From: JANXUF01 sp043747685
GTDB taxonomy: Bacteria; Actinomycetota; Acidimicrobiia; Acidimicrobiales; Ilumatobacteraceae
Length of the DNA: 64,000 bases
Assembly (NCBI GenBank): GCA_043747685.1
Contig: JAYTOR010000023.1
Coordinates: forward strand, 1-64,000
Reading direction: 5' to 3'
Part shown: piece after piece, positions 62,596 to 64,000 of the stretch
Layout: every line of letters starts with the position of its first letter
Position numbering within the stretch: the first letter of the stretch is position 1
Program-made: the position numbers and the translations under genes
The notes under the pieces: model-generated
What the model saw: the letters and a program-made list of their open reading frames with translations, nothing else
Told to the model about the DNA's origin: nothing
Databases searched by the model: none

Positions 62596-63564
62596 ATGCC
62601 AGACGTGCCGCTCCTCCCAGACGCTCCGAGTTGGTTCCGCCGGGCGGTGTCGGTGCCGTTCACGGACAACGTCGTGAACGTCGGCGGGGCGCGCATCCAC
62701 TATGTCGCATGGGGTGAGCCGGGGCGTCGAGGTCTTGTCTTCGTCCATGGCGGAGCAGCGAACGCGCACTGGTGGACTCACATCGCCGCCACCTTCGCCG
62801 GTGACTACCGGGTCATCGCCATCGATCTGTCAGGTCACGGTGACAGTGATCGGCGTCAGCACTACGAATTGGAGCGCTGGACGGAGGAGGTCCTCGCCGT
62901 CGCCGTGCACGGAGGTGTCGAGGGCAAGGCAGTTGTCGTCGGCCACAGCATGGGCGGATTCGTCACCATCGCCACGGCAGCGTTGCACCCTGACGAACTT
63001 GCAGGGGTGATCATCTGCGACTCCCCCGTCACCAGCCCCGATCCGGAGGTCAGCGCGCATAGCAACAGAGACGCCTTCGGCAAGGCGCGAACCTACGAAT
63101 CGTTCGAGTTGGCGATCAGCCGATTCCGCGCCGTTCCCGAACAGAAGGTCCAGCTCGACTACATCATGGACTTCATCGCCAGGCATTCCGTCAAGGCGGT
63201 CGGCGGCGGATGGCAGTACAAGTTCGATCCCGGCATCTTCCAGTCGTTTGCCGGCGGGATGCGGTCGATCGCCAAACCGTACCTGTCGCAGATCACCTGT
63301 CGGTTCGCGCTGCTTCGATCACAGTACGGACTCGTCACCGCAGGTATCGGTGCGGAAATGTACGAAGCCCTCGGCCGCGTCGCTCCGGTGATCGAACTGC
63401 CACAGGCCGGCCATCATCCGATGCTCGATCAGCCACTCGTCCTGCTGACTGCATTGCGCGCCCTCCTCGCCGACTGGGATCACTCCGATCCCTTGCGAGC
63501 CCCGGCTTCCAACGTCGCCGCTTGGCATTCAGGTAGCGCTGTCGGCAACACTCTTCAGCCATGA
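62596..63564 (+). CDS. Alpha/beta-hydrolase
   Basis: 322 aa. GLVFVHGGAANAHWWTHIAA (oxyanion hole), VIAIDLSGHGDSDRR, AVVVGHSMGGFVTIATAALH with the nucleophile Ser, and PQAGHHPMLDQPLVLLTAL with the catalytic His. Substrate unknown. The stop overlaps the next gene by 4 nt (ATGA), pairing it with an acyl-CoA synthetase; a role in a CoA-activation pathway of acids or esters is possible. Confidence 0.85.
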   Translation: MPDVPLLPDAPSWFRRAVSVPFTDNVVNVGGARIHYVAWGEPGRRGLVFVHGGAANAHWWTHIAATFAGDYRVIAIDLSGHGDSDRRQHYELERWTEEVLAVAVHGGVEGKAVVVGHSMGGFVTIATAALHPDELAGVIICDSPVTSPDPEVSAHSNRDAFGKARTYESFELAISRFRAVPEQKVQLDYIMDFIARHSVKAVGGGWQYKFDPGIFQSFAGGMRSIAKPYLSQITCRFALLRSQYGLVTAGIGAEMYEALGRVAPVIELPQAGHHPMLDQPLVLLTALRALLADWDHSDPLRAPASNVAAWHSGSAVGNTLQP

Positions 63565-64000
63565 CCGACACATCACACGCGGCCGAGAAGCCGGAACCCG
63601 CAGCGCACATCTCCGCGACCGGTCCGGCAGTCGTCGAGATTCCGTCGATGGCCGAGGTGCACGCCAGCCTCACCGCGCCCGGCAGTCCGTTCGAGATGGC
63701 AGAGGTCGACATCTTCGGTGTGTCGACACGAACATGGAAGAACGCTCCTGCATCGTTGGCAGCAGTTCTGCAGCTCAGCAAATCCTACGGTGATGCAGAA
63801 TTCCTCGTGTTCGACCCGCCGCCCGGAACAGAGGGTGGCCTCGACCGGCTGAGCTTTGCCGAACACTTTCGCGCCGCGGCGACGCTCGCCCATCGGTTGA
63901 TCGATCACTATGGGATCCGCAAGGGTGACCGCGTCTCGATCGTCATGCGCAACTATCCGGAGTGGTCGATCGCCTTCTGGGCGGCGACTGTCGCCGGCGC
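63561..64000 (+). CDS. AMP-dependent acyl-CoA synthetase (5' part; runs off the window)
   Basis: The first 146 codons from ATG 63561. The N-terminal region of ANL-family synthetases is visible: LSFAEHFRAAATLAHRLIDH and YGIRKGDRVSIVMRNYPEWS, IAFWAATVAGA. The ATP-binding P-loop and catalytic motifs would lie beyond the end. It is translationally coupled to the alpha/beta-hydrolase. Confidence 0.85.
   Translation, partial: MTDTSHAAEKPEPAAHISATGPAVVEIPSMAEVHASLTAPGSPFEMAEVDIFGVSTRTWKNAPASLAAVLQLSKSYGDAEFLVFDPPPGTEGGLDRLSFAEHFRAAATLAHRLIDHYGIRKGDRVSIVMRNYPEWSIAFWAATVAG

Overview
The window reads as chromosomal DNA of a high-GC actinobacterium. The markers are a one-chain E2/E1 alpha-ketoglutarate decarboxylase (Kgd), the mismatch endonuclease NucS, the PafB/PafC pair, PIN-PhoH, a PAC2 protein, CofC of the F420 pathway, DUF2510, and an HU gene beside a separate PAKKA-rich tail gene. 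Many GTG starts and probable leaderless genes fit this. An Acidimicrobiia (Ilumatobacter-like) source is my inference; no rRNA is present to settle it. I saw no rRNA, tRNA, CRISPR array, prophage or intact insertion sequence.

Layout. 1-5.4 kb: a minus-strand NYN/S1 RNase cut by the window edge, a HAD hydrolase and kgd. 5.5-13.6 kb: a cupredoxin lipoprotein, a PuuD-like membrane protein, two other membrane proteins, ettA, a CysQ-like phosphatase and a His-rich membrane protein. 13.6-20.6 kb: a DHA2 transporter broken by an in-frame TAG, an ABC1/UbiB kinase, nucS, a ruined toxin-antitoxin pair, a MaoC hydratase and a zinc-peptidase lipoprotein. 20.6-26.2 kb: an L,D-transpeptidase, two family 2 glycosyltransferases (one fused to GtrA), a HAD phosphatase, and a 0.9-kb patchwork of three gene relics around a heptamer repeat. 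26.2-41.4 kb is rich in amino acid genes: an aspartate aminotransferase and serC (divergent), PAC2, a lipoprotein, metY, ilvBNC behind a leader peptide and terminator, an SGNH hydrolase, a Rieske oxygenase and an overlapping cbs-cgl pair. 41.9-53.1 kb: an amine oxidase, rnhB, MOSC, a secernin-like hydrolase, a GH38 mannosidase, gpsA, cofC, a PIG-L deacetylase, the PAKKA tail protein and HU. 53.4-64 kb: nicotinate phosphoribosyltransferase, HIT, PIN-PhoH, a DEDDh exonuclease, PafC/PafB, a deacetylase-fold protein, malic enzyme, an alpha/beta hydrolase and the start of an acyl-CoA synthetase.

How they fit together. IlvB, IlvN and IlvC carry out the first common steps of branched-chain amino acid synthesis. 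Their leader ends in Ile-Leu-Val-Val-Leu-Thr and is followed by a hairpin with a U-tract, which points to transcription attenuation. Cbs and Cgl form a reverse transsulfuration unit, and MetY gives direct sulfhydrylation. Kgd, malic enzyme and aspartate aminotransferase sit around the TCA cycle. NucS, PafBC and the DEDDh exonuclease concern DNA maintenance.

The best leads are the ilv attenuator, the split HU/tail gene pair with a possible -1 frameshift link, the relic patchwork, and the decayed transporter and toxin-antitoxin genes.
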